A DNA stretch of 64,000 bases from positions 2,356,001 to 2,420,000 of the forward strand of contig NZ_CP010523.2 of the NCBI RefSeq assembly GCF_000828055.2, in the 5' to 3' direction. The notes beneath the pieces were generated by a model. The model was given only the letters and a program-made list of their open reading frames with translations. It was not told the origin of the DNA and did not search any database. The first letter of the stretch is position 1, and each line of letters opens with the position of its first letter. The position numbers and the translations under genes are program-made. This document shows, one piece after another, positions 33,436-43,321 of this stretch. The DNA is from Klebsiella variicola (GTDB taxonomy: Bacteria; Pseudomonadota; Gammaproteobacteria; Enterobacterales; Enterobacteriaceae).

Positions 33436-34347
33436 ATGTGGTCTGAATACTCTCTGGAAGTGGTTGATGCCGTGGCCCGCAACGGCAGCTTCAGCGCGGC
33501 CGCGCAGGAGCTGCACCGGGTGCCCTCCGCCATCAGCTATACCGTGCGTCAGCTTGAAGAGTGGCTGGCCGTTCCCTTGTTTGAGCGCCGCCATCGTGAT
33601 GTGGAGCTGACGCCCGCAGGGGTCTGGTTCTTACAGGAAGGGCGCTCTGTTATCAAAAAAATGCAGATCACCCGCCAGCAGTGCCAGCAAATCGCCAACG
33701 GCTGGCGCGGGCAGCTGTCGATCGCGGTGGATGATATTGTGAAACCGGCGCGGATGCGCCAGATGATCGTCGATTTCTATCGCCATTTTCCCGACGTCGA
33801 GCTCATCGTTTTCCAGGAAGTGTTCAACGGCGTATGGGATGCGCTGGCCGACGGCCGTGTAGAACTGGCGATTGGCGCAACGCGATCTATTCCGGTCGGG
33901 GGCCGCTATGCGTTTCGCGATATGGGGATGCTGAGCTGGGACTGCGTGGTGGCGAGCGATCACCCGCTGGCGAAGATGGAGGGACCCCTGAGCGATGATG
34001 TCCTGCGTAACTGGCCGTCGCTGGTGCGGGAGGATACGTCACGTTCACTGCCCAAACGAACAACCTGGCTGCTGGATAACCAGAAGAGGGTGGTGGTCCC
34101 CGACTGGGAATCGTCGGCCACCTGTCTGTCGGCGGGCCTCTGCGTCGGCATGGTGCCGAGCCATTTCGCCCGACCATGGGTAGATCGCGGCGTGTGGACC
34201 GCGCTGGCGCTGGAGAATCCGTTCCCGGATGCCGCCTGCTGTCTGACCTGGCAGCAGAGTGATGCCTCACCGGCGCTGAACTGGATGCTCGACTATCTGG
34301 GGGACAGCGACACGCTGAATCGGGAATGGCTGCGGGCGCCGGAGTGA
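33436..34347 (+). CDS. punR: LysR-family regulator PunR (YdhB)
   Basis: 303 aa. HTH near the N-terminus: WSEYSLEVVDAVARNGSFSAAAQELHRVPSAISYTVRQLEEWLAVPLFERR. The effector domain follows from about residue 92. In E. coli this regulator activates the divergent punC in response to purine nucleosides. The start at 33436 is the ATG that gives the family N-terminus, although only a weak GCAGG lies upstream. Convergent with purR, 19 bp between stops. Confidence 0.9.
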   Translation: MWSEYSLEVVDAVARNGSFSAAAQELHRVPSAISYTVRQLEEWLAVPLFERRHRDVELTPAGVWFLQEGRSVIKKMQITRQQCQQIANGWRGQLSIAVDDIVKPARMRQMIVDFYRHFPDVELIVFQEVFNGVWDALADGRVELAIGATRSIPVGGRYAFRDMGMLSWDCVVASDHPLAKMEGPLSDDVLRNWPSLVREDTSRSLPKRTTWLLDNQKRVVVPDWESSATCLSAGLCVGMVPSHFARPWVDRGVWTALALENPFPDAACCLTWQQSDASPALNWMLDYLGDSDTLNREWLRAPE

Positions 34348-34366
34348 TCCGCGCCCGCCAGATGCC

Positions 34367-35392
34367 TTACCGACGATAATCGACAAACGGGCCATCCGCC
34401 ACGGAGCGGCGTTCGACCAGACGAGGATGAACTTCGATAGACTGCGACTCTTCACGCTTATTAACGATACGATCCAACAGCATGTTAAATGCGGCTTCGC
34501 CCAGGGAATCTTTCGGCTGATGAATAGTGGTTAACGCCGGGCTGAAATAGCGGGCGTTACGCACATTATCATAACCGATCAGCGAAATGTCCTGCGGCAC
34601 CCGCAGCCCCATTTCATCCGCCGCGCAGATAGCGCCCATCGCCATGATATCGCCGCCGCAGAACACCGCCGTCGGACGGTGCTGCTGGCTTAAGATCTGC
34701 TGCATAGCGCGGTAGCCGGACTCCGGCTCGAAGTCGCCCTGCACAATCCAGTTTTCCGGCACGCTGATATGCGCCTCTTTCATTGCCTGCATAAAGCCGG
34801 CCAGGCGGCCTGCGCCGGTGTTGCGCTCCAGCGGACCCGGGATCACGCCGATTTCACGATGGCCACGTTCAATCAGGTAGCGTCCGGCGATATAGCCGCC
34901 CTGGAAGGCGTTATCGATCACCGCATCGGTGAAGTCGGCTTTTGCTTCGCCCCAGTCCATCACCACCATCGGGATATGGCGATACTCTTCCAGCATGCTC
35001 AATACCGAATCCGGATATTCGGAACACATCACCAGCAGACCGTCGACACGCTTCTGCGCCATCATCGACAAATAGGCGCGCTGTTTTTCCGGATCGTTCC
35101 ATGCGTTGCCGAGGATCAGGGTGTAGCCCTTCTGGAAGCAGCTCTTTTCAACAGACTCAATAATTTCAGCAAAATAGGCGGCTTCGCTACTGGTCGCCAG
35201 CAGACCAATCGATTTTGTATGATTGACTTTCAGGCTGCGGGCCACGGCGCTCGGCGAGTAGTGCAGCTCTTTGATCGCCGCCCACACCGCATTGCGCGTC
35301 TCTTCGGCAACGAAACGGGTTTTGTTAATTACATGTGATACAGTTGTAGTGGAAACGTTTGCGCGCTTCGCTACATCTTTAATAGTTGCCAT
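34367..35392 (-). CDS. purR: Purine repressor PurR
   Basis: 341 aa LacI-family repressor. [31 protein letters not shown] and hinge helix [21 protein letters not shown] are nearly identical to E. coli PurR. With hypoxanthine or guanine bound it represses purine synthesis genes. Two PurR operators are visible, one before the gene and one within the first codons, which is the known self-control arrangement. Confidence 0.97.
   Translation of the reverse strand: MATIKDVAKRANVSTTTVSHVINKTRFVAEETRNAVWAAIKELHYSPSAVARSLKVNHTKSIGLLATSSEAAYFAEIIESVEKSCFQKGYTLILGNAWNDPEKQRAYLSMMAQKRVDGLLVMCSEYPDSVLSMLEEYRHIPMVVMDWGEAKADFTDAVIDNAFQGGYIAGRYLIERGHREIGVIPGPLERNTGAGRLAGFMQAMKEAHISVPENWIVQGDFEPESGYRAMQQILSQQHRPTAVFCGGDIMAMGAICAADEMGLRVPQDISLIGYDNVRNARYFSPALTTIHQPKDSLGEAAFNMLLDRIVNKREESQSIEVHPRLVERRSVADGPFVDYRR
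35349..35365. promoter_or_regulatory. PurR operator O2 (inside purR)
   Basis: GTGGAAACGTTTGCGCG contains the PurR core GAAACGTTTGCG. It lies within codons 10-15 of purR, as E. coli purRO2 does. Confidence 0.75.
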
Positions 35393-35435
35393 TACATCTC
35401 ACTCCATGCCTTGACCTGATCGCCTGATCATCGAT

Positions 35436-35451
35436 ACGTAAACGTTTGCCT
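35436..35451. promoter_or_regulatory. PurR operator O1 (upstream of purR)
   Basis: ACGTAAACGTTTGCCT; its complement AGGCAAACGTTTACGT fits the PurR box ACGCAAACGTTTTCGT. Located 45-60 bp before the purR start. Confidence 0.75.
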
Positions 35452-35687
35452 ACACACACCCTGAATACAATTTTCAACATTGCATCACGTCGGGAAAACG
35501 ACACAGAACGACAGGAAGGGGTCAATGGCCGATACGCTTTTAAATTAGCGTGGGATTTTGTCCGATCTTGGGGCAAAGTGGAAGAGCAAAAATGTGCATC
35601 GCCCTAAATCCCGGAAGATTTTTGCGATTTTTTGTGCAAAAATGAGCAAGCTCACTTTTGGTGTGGGGATAACAAGAGGGAAAAATG

Positions 35688-35777
35688 ATGGATACCAATT
35701 TAAAGTTTTCGCTGATCACCACGGTTATTGCCCTCGGCGTGATCGTTGCTTTCAGCCTGACCGCCATACTGCACTAA
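35688..35777 (+). CDS. cydH: Cytochrome bd-I accessory subunit CydH (YnhF), 29 aa
   Basis: Begins MDTNLKFSLITTVIALGVIV and ends AFSLTAILH, one membrane helix. E. coli YnhF/CydH begins MSTDLKFSLVTT and ends GLTAALH, the same length and pattern. CydH packs against the cytochrome bd-I oxidase and seals a possible oxygen path near haem b595. The second of two adjacent ATGs is used to match the E. coli length; GAGGG lies upstream. Located between purR and ydhP, as in E. coli, far from cydAB. Confidence 0.88.
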   Translation: MDTNLKFSLITTVIALGVIVAFSLTAILH

Positions 35778-35944
35778 TGTTCCAGTGAGGGAGGAGCGCG
35801 GCCTCCTCCCCGTATCCCGCCATTATTATCAATTCTGCAAAAATCTTTTGTCATTTCGTTCACTTTTGTTTTTTTGTGATTGATGTCATGCTTTTGACTT
35901 CTGATGTTACGCCGTCCTCTCTGACGGTCTGATGGAGTCATTGA

Positions 35945-37111
35945 ATGAAAATCAACTTTCCTTTACTTGCGCTGGCGATCGGCGCCTTTGGCATCGGTAC
36001 CACCGAGTTCTCCCCAATGGGATTGCTGCCGGTGATTGCGAAAGGTGTGGACGTCTCAATCCCAGTGGCGGGAATGCTGATCAGTGCGTATGCCATCGGC
36101 GTCATGGTCGGCGCGCCGTTGATGACCCTGCTGTTGTCACATCGCGCGCGGCGCAATGCGCTGATTTTTCTGATGGGGATCTTCACCGTCGGCAACCTGT
36201 TGTCATCCATTGCGCCGGATTACACCACCTTGCTGCTGTCGCGCATTATTACCAGCCTCAACCACGGTGCTTTCTTTGGCCTGGGGTCAGTGGTCGCAGC
36301 CAGCGTCGTGCCAAAGCATAAGCAGGCCAGCGCGGTAGCCACGATGTTTATGGGGCTCACCATCGCCAACATCGGCGGTGTACCGGCGGCCACCTGGCTT
36401 GGCGAAACCATCGGCTGGCGGATGTCCTTCCTGGCCACCGCGGGGTTAGGCCTGCTGGCGATGGTCAGTCTGTGGTTCTCTCTGCCGAAGGGCAGCGCCG
36501 GTGAGCGCCCGGATGTCAAAAAAGAGCTTTCAGTCCTGCTACGCCCGCAGGTACTCTCCGCCTTGCTGACTACCGTGCTCGGTGCCGGGGCAATGTTTAC
36601 GCTGTATACCTATATCTCGCCAGTGCTCAATACGCTGACCCACGCTTCATCGCTGTTTATTACCGCGATGCTGGTGCTGATTGGCGTTGGTTTTTCGCTG
36701 GGCAACTATCTGGGCGGCAAATTCGCCGACCGGTCGGTCTCTGGCACGCTGAAAGGCTTTCTGCTGCTGCTGATGGCGATCATGCTGGCGATCCCGCTGC
36801 TGGCGCAATCCCAGGCCGGAGCGGCCATCAGCATGATTGTCTGGGGCGCAGCCACCTTTGCGGTGGTTCCGCCGCTGCAGATGCGGGTCATGCGCGTGGC
36901 GCATGAAGCGCCGGGGCTCTCTTCTTCGGTGAATATCGGCGCGTTCAACCTCGGCAACGCGCTGGGCGCCGCCGCCGGTGGGGCGGTGATCTCTGGCGGA
37001 CTGGGCTATGCGTTTGTGCCGGTGATGGGGGCGATTATCGCCGGTCTGGCGCTGCTGCTGGTCTGGTTCAGCGGACGAGCGCAGCCGGAAGAGGCCTTTG
37101 CCCGCCAGTAA
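35945..37111 (+). CDS. ydhP: MFS transporter YdhP
   Basis: 388 aa, twelve-segment DHA1-family protein. N-terminal LALAIGAFGIGTTEFSPMGLLPVIAKGVDVSIPVAGMLISAYAIGVM is the AraJ/YdhP-type pattern. Substrate not established; relatives export arabinose-like sugars or drugs. The ATG at 35945 follows GATGGAGTC. Ends with a shared terminator opposite sodB. Confidence 0.92.
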   Translation: MKINFPLLALAIGAFGIGTTEFSPMGLLPVIAKGVDVSIPVAGMLISAYAIGVMVGAPLMTLLLSHRARRNALIFLMGIFTVGNLLSSIAPDYTTLLLSRIITSLNHGAFFGLGSVVAASVVPKHKQASAVATMFMGLTIANIGGVPAATWLGETIGWRMSFLATAGLGLLAMVSLWFSLPKGSAGERPDVKKELSVLLRPQVLSALLTTVLGAGAMFTLYTYISPVLNTLTHASSLFITAMLVLIGVGFSLGNYLGGKFADRSVSGTLKGFLLLLMAIMLAIPLLAQSQAGAAISMIVWGAATFAVVPPLQMRVMRVAHEAPGLSSSVNIGAFNLGNALGAAAGGAVISGGLGYAFVPVMGAIIAGLALLLVWFSGRAQPEEAFARQ

Positions 37112-37136
37112 CGCGAGTGTAGGGAAGGGCTAAAAA

Positions 37137-37168
37137 AAACCGCAGCCGGGGAGACCCTGCTGCGGTTT
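37137..37168. terminator. Shared ydhP/sodB terminator
   Basis: AAACCGCAGC / GCTGCGGTTT with A tract on the left and T-rich on the right; works in both directions. Confidence 0.85.
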
Positions 37169-37173
37169 GTCGT

Positions 37174-37755
37174 TTATGCCGCCAGGTTGGCCGCAACAAA
37201 CTTCCAGTTAACCAGCGCCCAGAAATGGTCCAGGTAGCTTGGACGGGCATTGCGGTAGTCGATGTAGTAGGCGTGTTCCCAGACGTCAACGGTCAGCAGC
37301 GGCTTCGCGTCGGTGGTCAGCGGGGTACCGGCGTTGCTGGTGGAGACGATAGCCAGGCTGCCGTCGGCATTTTTGACCAGCCAGGTCCAGCCCGCGCCGA
37401 AGTTTTTCGCTGCGGCATCGGTAAATTTGGCTTTAAAATCCGCAAAGCTGCCGAAGGATTTGGCAATCGCGGCCGCTAACTCGCCTTCCGGTTCGCCGCC
37501 GGCGTTCGGCGCCAGGCAGTTCCAGTAGAAGGTGTGGTTCCAGACCTGGGCTGCGTTGTTGAATACGCCGCCTTCAGAAGTGCGGACGATCTCTTCGAGA
37601 GATTTGCCTTCGAACGCAGTGCCTTTGATCAGGTTGTTGAGGTTAGTGACATACGCCTGGTGGTGTTTACCGTAGTGATATTCCAGGGTTTCTGCGGAAA
37701 TGTGCGGCGCCAGGGCGTCTTTTGCATATGGTAATGCAGGTAATTCAAACGACAT
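37174..37755 (-). CDS. sodB: Iron superoxide dismutase SodB
   Basis: 193 aa. Starts [20 protein letters not shown] as in E. coli. Metal ligands: His in YHYGKHH (26), His in VWNHTFYWN (73), and Asp/His in [11 protein letters not shown]. Ala-Ala-Gln-Val-Trp context and overall identity indicate the Fe form. Converts superoxide to hydrogen peroxide and oxygen in the cytoplasm. In E. coli its mRNA is destroyed under iron limitation through RyhB pairing near the start codon. Confidence 0.97.
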   Translation of the reverse strand: MSFELPALPYAKDALAPHISAETLEYHYGKHHQAYVTNLNNLIKGTAFEGKSLEEIVRTSEGGVFNNAAQVWNHTFYWNCLAPNAGGEPEGELAAAIAKSFGSFADFKAKFTDAAAKNFGAGWTWLVKNADGSLAIVSTSNAGTPLTTDAKPLLTVDVWEHAYYIDYRNARPSYLDHFWALVNWKFVAANLAA

Positions 37756-38228
37756 TGCTACTCTCCTTATAACTTTTTGTTTTAGCTCACATTGACAAGA
37801 TGAGGCTTTCGCCTGAATCGTGTTCTGGCCACCCGACGCTGTCGCGTCACGGGCTGTTATTGTATTGAGAATGTTAACATTTGCCGCAAGCAGTGAAAAG
37901 CCTTACAACGATAAAGGCTATTGCCGCAGGCGCAACTGATGAAGGCTTAACCGTTTTCTACGGGGCGAGGCGTCAAACCGCTCGCAGATGTTGCAAAAAT
38001 GTATAAGGAGACGCCGTCTGCGCTTTTCCGACTCTCGCAGGGAAGGTTTAACGTCTTCTGTTTTTCTCTGACGATCGCAGCCGCGCATCATGGTTGAGGG
38101 TGATATGTCTTTAAAATTAATGGTTTAATTAAAATATGCGCCCAGGCAATCGCCGCTATGCCAATAATTCATTGTCTATTTTGCTATTTGTATGACAAAT
38201 ATGACCGCCGACATGAATTTCCCACAGG
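37756..38228. other. Gene-free stretch upstream of sodB
   Basis: 473 bp. It must contain the sodB promoter and that of the AraC-type gene. I see no supported gene; a 33-codon frame at about 38001 lacks a Shine-Dalgarno. The last 150 bp turn AT-rich, which fits insertion of the AraC gene. Confidence 0.5.
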
Positions 38229-38723
38229 ATGGCTACGATGGCAAAAACAGGTGAGGCGGTGAGCCCGAAGATGATCCCGGTTGTGCGGGGGATCGTTGAC
38301 TGGATCGAAGCCCATATTTTAGACACCCTGCCGGTCAGCACGATTGCGAAAAAGTCCGGTTATTCGCACTGGTATTTCCAGCGGCAGTTCGCCATGGTGA
38401 CCGGCTGCACGCTGGCGAACTACGTCAGTCGGCGAAAAATGACCATTGCGACAATCTATTTAACGCAGACGCAAGCGTCGATACAGAGTATTTCTCAGTG
38501 CCTGGAATACGACGGACAGGCCGCTTTCTGCCGGACCTTTCACCGTCACTTTGGTATGTCGCCCACCCGCTATCGTCGGGAAGCGCCGGGCAAGGAGATG
38601 AATATGCAGTATCCTTTGACGGTAGAAGGGAAAGACGCGCAGGTGAGGCGGTCTGCCGCCGTAGCGGCAGACCAGGATCAGCGAATGGTTTTCGGCGTCA
38701 TGACGCGACGAGCGCCAACATAA
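38229..38723 (+). CDS. AraC/SoxS/RamA-type regulator inserted between sodB and mepH
   Basis: 164 aa. The core resembles the small MarA/SoxS/RamA/Rob group: IVDWIEAHILDTLPVSTIAKKSGYSHWYFQRQFAMVTGCTLANYVSRRKM, then IQSISQCLEYDGQAAFCRTFHRHFGMSPTRYRRE. The group regulates efflux and stress genes. It is longer than typical (about 105-130 aa); the last 45 residues are unlike the family, and the final 46 bp overlap mepH on the other strand. ATG at 38238 (after GGATGG) is an equally good start. Not present at this place in E. coli K-12. Confidence 0.82.
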   Translation: MATMAKTGEAVSPKMIPVVRGIVDWIEAHILDTLPVSTIAKKSGYSHWYFQRQFAMVTGCTLANYVSRRKMTIATIYLTQTQASIQSISQCLEYDGQAAFCRTFHRHFGMSPTRYRREAPGKEMNMQYPLTVEGKDAQVRRSAAVAADQDQRMVFGVMTRRAPT

Positions 38724-39550
38724 TGGCGAACCCAGTAATCCTCGCTCAGGGAGGTGATTTGTATATCACGACCTGTGCGTGGTGATTGAATAAATTTCCC
38801 GTTGCCGACGTAGACGCCAACGTGGTCGGCAGTACCGCGTCCGCGGGTGCGGAAGAAGACCAAATCGCCGCTCTGCAGTTCATCACGATCCACCGGACGC
38901 GCATCGCGCAGGTGGTACATTTCATTAGCCGTACGCGGGATGTGAATTTTGACCAGGTCCTTATAGGCGTAATAAACCAGTCCGCTGCAGTCAAAGCCGG
39001 TACGTGGCGAGGTGCCGCCCCAGCGATAGGGTTTACCCAACTGGCCCATCAATTTGTTCATGGCGGTACTTTGCGCTTTCTGCACCCGGACTTTATGGGC
39101 GTCGGCGATCGTTAAATTCGCATCGCTGGCCTCAGGTTTACAGCGTTTTTTATAGCCCTTACGCACCACGCATTTACTTTTGACGCTGTTCAGCGCCAGG
39201 GTCGGCTCGGCGCTGGCGGCGACCGTTTTCGCGCACTGCTTTTTATAACCTTTACGCAGCACGCATTTTTTCGTCGCGCCGGCGGCCTGACGATGAAGTG
39301 CGGTTTGGCTTGCTGCGGTAGTGCGGGAAGGGAGCCGGGTGCTCGAGGACTTTTTACTGGTGGTTTTAGCGGTGGTTTTACTTTTTTGACTGGTAGCTTT
39401 TTTCTTGCGCTCTGAGCCACTTTTCGCGGGCAACGCTTTTGGCGAAGCGGAGGCGTGCGTATGCCCTGACGCCTGAGCCAGTGGCGTGAATGAGATAGAT
39501 GTGAACAGTAATGCACAGAGCGATATCGCGATTTTGTTTAGCCGCGCCAC
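38678..39550 (-). CDS. mepH: Murein DD-endopeptidase MepH (YdhO)
   Basis: 290 aa. Signal peptide MARLNKIAISLCALLFTSISF..LAQA, a long Lys/Ser/Thr-rich linker, then an NlpC/P60 domain with catalytic Cys in GFDCSGLVYYAY, His in TADHVGVYVGNGKF and a third polar residue in FIQSPRTG. Cuts peptide cross-links in peptidoglycan to allow growth. The linker carries the CxxRKGYKKxC motif twice, whereas the E. coli protein has it once (from memory), which explains the extra length. Confidence 0.93.
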   Translation of the reverse strand: MARLNKIAISLCALLFTSISFTPLAQASGHTHASASPKALPAKSGSERKKKATSQKSKTTAKTTSKKSSSTRLPSRTTAASQTALHRQAAGATKKCVLRKGYKKQCAKTVAASAEPTLALNSVKSKCVVRKGYKKRCKPEASDANLTIADAHKVRVQKAQSTAMNKLMGQLGKPYRWGGTSPRTGFDCSGLVYYAYKDLVKIHIPRTANEMYHLRDARPVDRDELQSGDLVFFRTRGRGTADHVGVYVGNGKFIQSPRTGRDIQITSLSEDYWVRHYVGARRVMTPKTIR

Positions 39551-39890
39551 TGAGCAATCCCCTGATTAATTACAGACATGTACAAATGCCTGACGATGAA
39601 TGACAAACCGGAATGATTCTAAAGCATAAAAACCCGGAAAGTTAATATTCTTTTGTATCAAAAATGTCGATTGGTTAACGATTGCAAGAAAACGCGTCAG
39701 ACATTGACCGTCTCGCACAGAAAATGCGCAATGAGCGCCCGCCTGCGACGGCAAAATGATATTTTTAAGGCAACTTCGCGCAACAGAAGATAAAATATGA
39801 ATAGTGAAAAAAATGTTATTATCCGTCCTGCCTACAGGACGCTACAATGACAAGTTACTGCCGTAGAAAGAAGTTTAAGGAAGCACGACA
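39551..39890. other. Divergent control region mepH/grxD
   Basis: 340 bp, AT-rich. Contains the hairpin CGTCCTG / CAGGACG (39824-39841), and a 17-codon frame (39797-39850) that runs through it, ahead of grxD. It may be a leader structure; no promoter is certain. Confidence 0.45.
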
Positions 39891-40238
39891 ATGAGCTCGA
39901 CTTTAGAAAAGATCCAACGCCAAATCGCTGAAAACCCGATCCTGTTGTACATGAAAGGGTCGCCGAAGCTGCCAAGCTGCGGTTTCTCTGCCCAGGCCGT
40001 TCAGGCGCTGTCCGCCTGTGGCGAACGTTTTGCTTACGTTGATATTCTGCAGAACCCGGATATCCGCGCCGAGCTGCCTAAATACGCCAACTGGCCGACT
40101 TTCCCGCAGCTGTGGGTAGACGGTGAACTGGTGGGCGGCTGCGATATCGTCATCGAAATGTACCAGCGCGGTGAACTGCAGCAGCTGATCAAAGAGACGG
40201 CGGCGAAGTACCACACCGACGAGCCGAAAGCGGAGTAA
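39891..40238 (+). CDS. grxD: Monothiol glutaredoxin GrxD (Grx4)
   Basis: 115 aa. The active-site CGFS is at residues 30-33 (PKLPSCGFSAQAVQAL). Grx4 binds a glutathione-ligated [2Fe-2S] cluster and hands iron-sulfur clusters to targets, working with BolA-type partners. WPTFPQLWVDGELVGGCDIVIEM is the GSH-binding part. AAGGAAG precedes the ATG. Confidence 0.96.
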   Translation: MSSTLEKIQRQIAENPILLYMKGSPKLPSCGFSAQAVQALSACGERFAYVDILQNPDIRAELPKYANWPTFPQLWVDGELVGGCDIVIEMYQRGELQQLIKETAAKYHTDEPKAE

Positions 40239-40252
40239 TTCCCGCCATCAGT

Positions 40253-40284
40253 AAAAAAGCGACTTCCTGGAAGTCGCTTTTTTT
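40253..40284. terminator. Shared grxD/rnt terminator
   Basis: AAAAAAGCGACTTCC / GGAAGTCGCTTTTTT, a perfect hairpin with A and T tracts on both sides. Confidence 0.9.
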
Positions 40285-40285
40285 A

Positions 40286-40933
40286 TCACTCCGGGGTGGC
40301 CACGGGCAGCGGCCAGCCACCCAGACGCTTCCAGCGGTTCACAATCTCACAAAACAGCTGCGCCGTCTGCTCGGTATCGTACAGGGCGGAGTGGGCCTGC
40401 GCGCCATCGAACGCCATACCCGCGGCGATACAGGCTTTCGACAGCACCGTCTGGCCCAGCGCCAGCCCGCTCAGCGCGGCGGTGTCGAAGGTAACAAACG
40501 GATGGAACGGGTTGCGTTTTAGCCCCGCGCGTTCGGCGGCGGTCATGGTGAAGCTGTGGTCAAAGGTGGCATTGTGCGCCACCATGATGGCCCGGCTGCA
40601 GTCGCTCTCTTTCATCCCTTTGCGTACCATTTTGAAGATGGCATGCAGGGCATCGTATTCGCTGACGGCGCCGCGCTCCGGGTCGTGCGGGTTAATTCCG
40701 TTAAAGGCCAGCGCTTCGGGCTGCAGATTGGCGCCCTCGAAAGGTTCAACATGGAAATGCAGCGTTTCATCGGGCATCAGCCAGCCTTGCTCATCCATCT
40801 TCAACGTAATGGCGGCGATCTCCAGCAGGGCGTCGGTTTTGGCATTAAATCCTGCGGTTTCAACATCAATCACCACCGGATAAAAACCGCGGAAACGGTC
40901 GCACAGACCATTCAGTTGAGCATTCTCGGACAT
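40286..40933 (-). CDS. rnt: Ribonuclease T
   Basis: 215 aa DEDDh exonuclease. Exo I motif [21 protein letters not shown] holds the first Asp/Glu; later [14 protein letters not shown] and the [13 protein letters not shown]is/Asp. Trims 3' ends of tRNA and 5S and 23S rRNA as a dimer. Placed after gloA on the same strand, as in E. coli. Confidence 0.96.
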   Translation of the reverse strand: MSENAQLNGLCDRFRGFYPVVIDVETAGFNAKTDALLEIAAITLKMDEQGWLMPDETLHFHVEPFEGANLQPEALAFNGINPHDPERGAVSEYDALHAIFKMVRKGMKESDCSRAIMVAHNATFDHSFTMTAAERAGLKRNPFHPFVTFDTAALSGLALGQTVLSKACIAAGMAFDGAQAHSALYDTEQTAQLFCEIVNRWKRLGGWPLPVATPE

Positions 40934-41070
40934 CAGATTCTCTTAGCTGGAAAAAAGTAGCGCGCATTATGGCAAATTTTGCCGCGGCTTGCAGCAGGCA
41001 GGGGTGAAAACAACGGGCGCCGCAGCGCCCGGGCGAGCCATGGCATTAAAGAGGCCTGGCTCGGGAAGCG

Positions 41071-41478
41071 TTAGTTGCCCAGACCTTTGCCGGCATCTTT
41101 CTCTTCAATGAGCTCGATTTTGTAACCGTCCGGATCTTCCACGAAGGCGATGACGGTGGTGCCGCCTTTTACCGGGCCGGCTTCACGGGTGACGTTGCCC
41201 CCGTTCTGGCGGATCCGTTCGCAGGCTTCGGCGGCGTTGTCGACGCTCAGCGCGATATGGCCGTAGGCGGTGCCCAGCTCATAGCTGTCCACGCCCCAGT
41301 TGTAGGTCAGTTCAATCACCGCGGTTTCGCTCTCTTCGCCGTAGCCGACAAAGGCGAGGGAGTACTTGTACTCCGGGTTTTCGCTGGTGCGCAGCAGCTT
41401 CATGCCCAACACGTTGGTATAGAAGTCGATAGAACGTTGCAGGTCGCCAACGCGCAGCATGGTGTGGAGTAAGCGCAT
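41071..41478 (-). CDS. gloA: Lactoylglutathione lyase (glyoxalase I)
   Basis: 135 aa. Metal ligands His5 ([12 protein letters not shown]), Glu in [10 protein letters not shown], His in GHIALSVDN and Glu in YKIELIEEK fit the Ni-type enzyme. Converts the methylglyoxal-glutathione hemithioacetal to S-lactoylglutathione. Third gene of the nemR-nemA-gloA unit, thus induced with the electrophile response. Confidence 0.96.
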   Translation of the reverse strand: MRLLHTMLRVGDLQRSIDFYTNVLGMKLLRTSENPEYKYSLAFVGYGEESETAVIELTYNWGVDSYELGTAYGHIALSVDNAAEACERIRQNGGNVTREAGPVKGGTTVIAFVEDPDGYKIELIEEKDAGKGLGN

Positions 41479-41556
41479 AATGTCCCCTATGCAGTTTATT
41501 TGATAGATCAGAACCTTGAGTATAGCGGCGATACGTCGCCGCTATCAATGGAGGGA

Positions 41557-42654
41557 TTACAGCGTAGGGTAGTCGGTGTAGCCTTCCGCGCCGCCGCCAT
41601 AGAAAGTTTCCGGGCGCTGGGGGTTGAGCGCCGCTTTTTTCTGCAGACGGGCCACCAGATCCGGGTTGGCGATGTAATCGCGGCCAAAGGCCACAGCATC
41701 AATGAGCCCTTTATTGATAAGATCGTTGGCTTTTTCTACCGTGTAGGCGCCAGCGCCAATGATCACGCCCGGGAAGCGGTCGCGAACTTTCTGACGGAAG
41801 GCTTCGCTGTACGGCTTGCCGCCCGCCCAGTCCGGCTCGGACATGTGCAGATAGGCGATACCGCGTTTTGCCAGTTCGCTAATCAGATACAGCGCGTCTT
41901 CTTCTTCGTTCGGGCCATTATCCACATTCTGGAAGCTGCCAATCGGCGACACGCGGATGCCGATCCGGTCAGCGCTCCACTCTTTGCTCACGGCGTCGAC
42001 CACTTCCAGTACCAGACGGGCACGGTTCTCAACGCTGCCGCCGTACTGATCGGTACGCTGGTTCGCCGACGGCGAGAGGAACTGGTGCAGCAGATAGCCG
42101 TGGGCCGAGTGCAGCTCGACCAGATCGAAGCCAGCGTCACGGGCATTGCCGACCGCCTGACGGAAATCGTCGACGATCCCCGGGATCTCTTCGGTTTCCA
42201 GGGCACGCGGCATCGAGGTGTCGGCGCGAATAGCATGGCCGTTTTCATCGCGCAGGGAGGTGCGAGTACCGGCGCTCAGCGCAGACGGTGCTACCGGCGC
42301 GGCGCCGCCAGGTTGCAGGCTGCTATGGGAAATACGCCCGGTGTGCCACAGCTGGACGGCGATACGGCCATTTTCCGCATGAACACCGGCGGTGATTTTC
42401 TGCCAGGCGGCAATCTGCTCCGGGCTGTGCAGGCCTGGCGCGCCGGCATAGCCTTTGGCCTGGGCAGAAATCTGCGTCGCTTCGGTGATGATCAGGCCGG
42501 AGCTGGCGCGCTGGCGGTAGTATTCGCCCATCAGCGGGGTAGGGATATCGCCCGGCTCGATGCTGCGCAGACGCGTCAACGGCGCCATAAATACGCGATT
42601 AGGGACGGTGACCGCACCGACTTTCAGCGGGCTGAATAATTTTGCTTCCGACAT
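41557..42654 (-). CDS. nemA: N-ethylmaleimide reductase (Old Yellow Enzyme family)
   Basis: 365 aa FMN flavoprotein. Family signs: [47 protein letters not shown], and [19 protein letters not shown]. Reduces N-ethylmaleimide, nitro-aromatics and nitrate esters with NADPH. Lies between nemR and gloA; detoxifies the same electrophiles that NemR senses. Confidence 0.95.
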   Translation of the reverse strand: MSEAKLFSPLKVGAVTVPNRVFMAPLTRLRSIEPGDIPTPLMGEYYRQRASSGLIITEATQISAQAKGYAGAPGLHSPEQIAAWQKITAGVHAENGRIAVQLWHTGRISHSSLQPGGAAPVAPSALSAGTRTSLRDENGHAIRADTSMPRALETEEIPGIVDDFRQAVGNARDAGFDLVELHSAHGYLLHQFLSPSANQRTDQYGGSVENRARLVLEVVDAVSKEWSADRIGIRVSPIGSFQNVDNGPNEEEDALYLISELAKRGIAYLHMSEPDWAGGKPYSEAFRQKVRDRFPGVIIGAGAYTVEKANDLINKGLIDAVAFGRDYIANPDLVARLQKKAALNPQRPETFYGGGAEGYTDYPTL

Positions 42655-42667
42655 AGTGACTCCTGAG

Positions 42668-42682
42668 TAGACCGGTCGTCTA
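42668..42682. promoter_or_regulatory. Degenerate NemR-like site before nemA
   Basis: TAGACCGGTCGTCTA keeps one perfect half (TAGACC) and one nearly perfect half with 3-bp spacing instead of 4. Located 14 bp before the nemA start. Weak candidate. Confidence 0.35.
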
Positions 42683-42707
42683 GTAACTGATGAAATAAAA
42701 ACGCCTG

Positions 42708-43307
42708 TTATACCGCAGGCGCCGCAATAATCTGTTTGGCGTGGGCAAGGGCGCTTTCCAGCGGCCTTGCGCTACGCGTAATTTTGGCCTGCAGGTTGGC
42801 CCCGAGCCACAGGGAATACAGCACCTGCGACAGGGTCATGGCCTCGCCGTCAAACGCCAGACTGCCTTCCTGACGTCCTTTCTCCAGCGCGTCGCCCAGC
42901 AGGGCGATAATCTGACTGGCACCATGGTCCATGGCGGTACGCATATCTTCCGACAGGTCGCAAACCTCTGCCGACAACTTGACGGTAAGACAGCCGCTAA
43001 TAATCCCCTGCTGGCAGAACTGATTCAGCGTGTGCTGATAATAAGCCAGCAGGCGGTCACGATAGTTGCCGTCGCCATGATCGAAGTGGTCGACCAGGCG
43101 CTGCAGATATCCGGTGTAGTGATGTTCGAGCAGCGCGACGCCGAAGGCTTCTTTAGAGCGGAAGTAATGGTAGAAAGAGCCCTTGGGCACTTCCGCCGTC
43201 TTCAGAAGTTCGCTCAAGCCCATTCCGGTAAAACCGCGATGCATGCAGAGCTGCTCGCCGGTGACCAGGATATGTTCTCGGGTATCGCATTCGCTGTGTC
43301 TGTTCAT
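42708..43307 (-). CDS. nemR: TetR-family electrophile-sensing repressor NemR
   Basis: 199 aa. [43 protein letters not shown]. The redox-sensing Cys106 is kept (ISGCLTVKL), with others at 7, 21 and 98. It releases DNA after reaction with bleach, maleimide or quinones, which induces nemRA-gloA. Start [12 protein letters not shown] at 43307 matches E. coli; one codon further upstream is also in frame. Palindrome NemR box just upstream. Confidence 0.95.
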   Translation of the reverse strand: MNRHSECDTREHILVTGEQLCMHRGFTGMGLSELLKTAEVPKGSFYHYFRSKEAFGVALLEHHYTGYLQRLVDHFDHGDGNYRDRLLAYYQHTLNQFCQQGIISGCLTVKLSAEVCDLSEDMRTAMDHGASQIIALLGDALEKGRQEGSLAFDGEAMTLSQVLYSLWLGANLQAKITRSARPLESALAHAKQIIAAPAV

Positions 43308-43321
43308 GGAGCACACTGTAG

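Noticed and set aside
38001..38103. 33-codon frame upstream of the AraC-type gene
   Set aside because: No ribosome binding site and no recognisable product.
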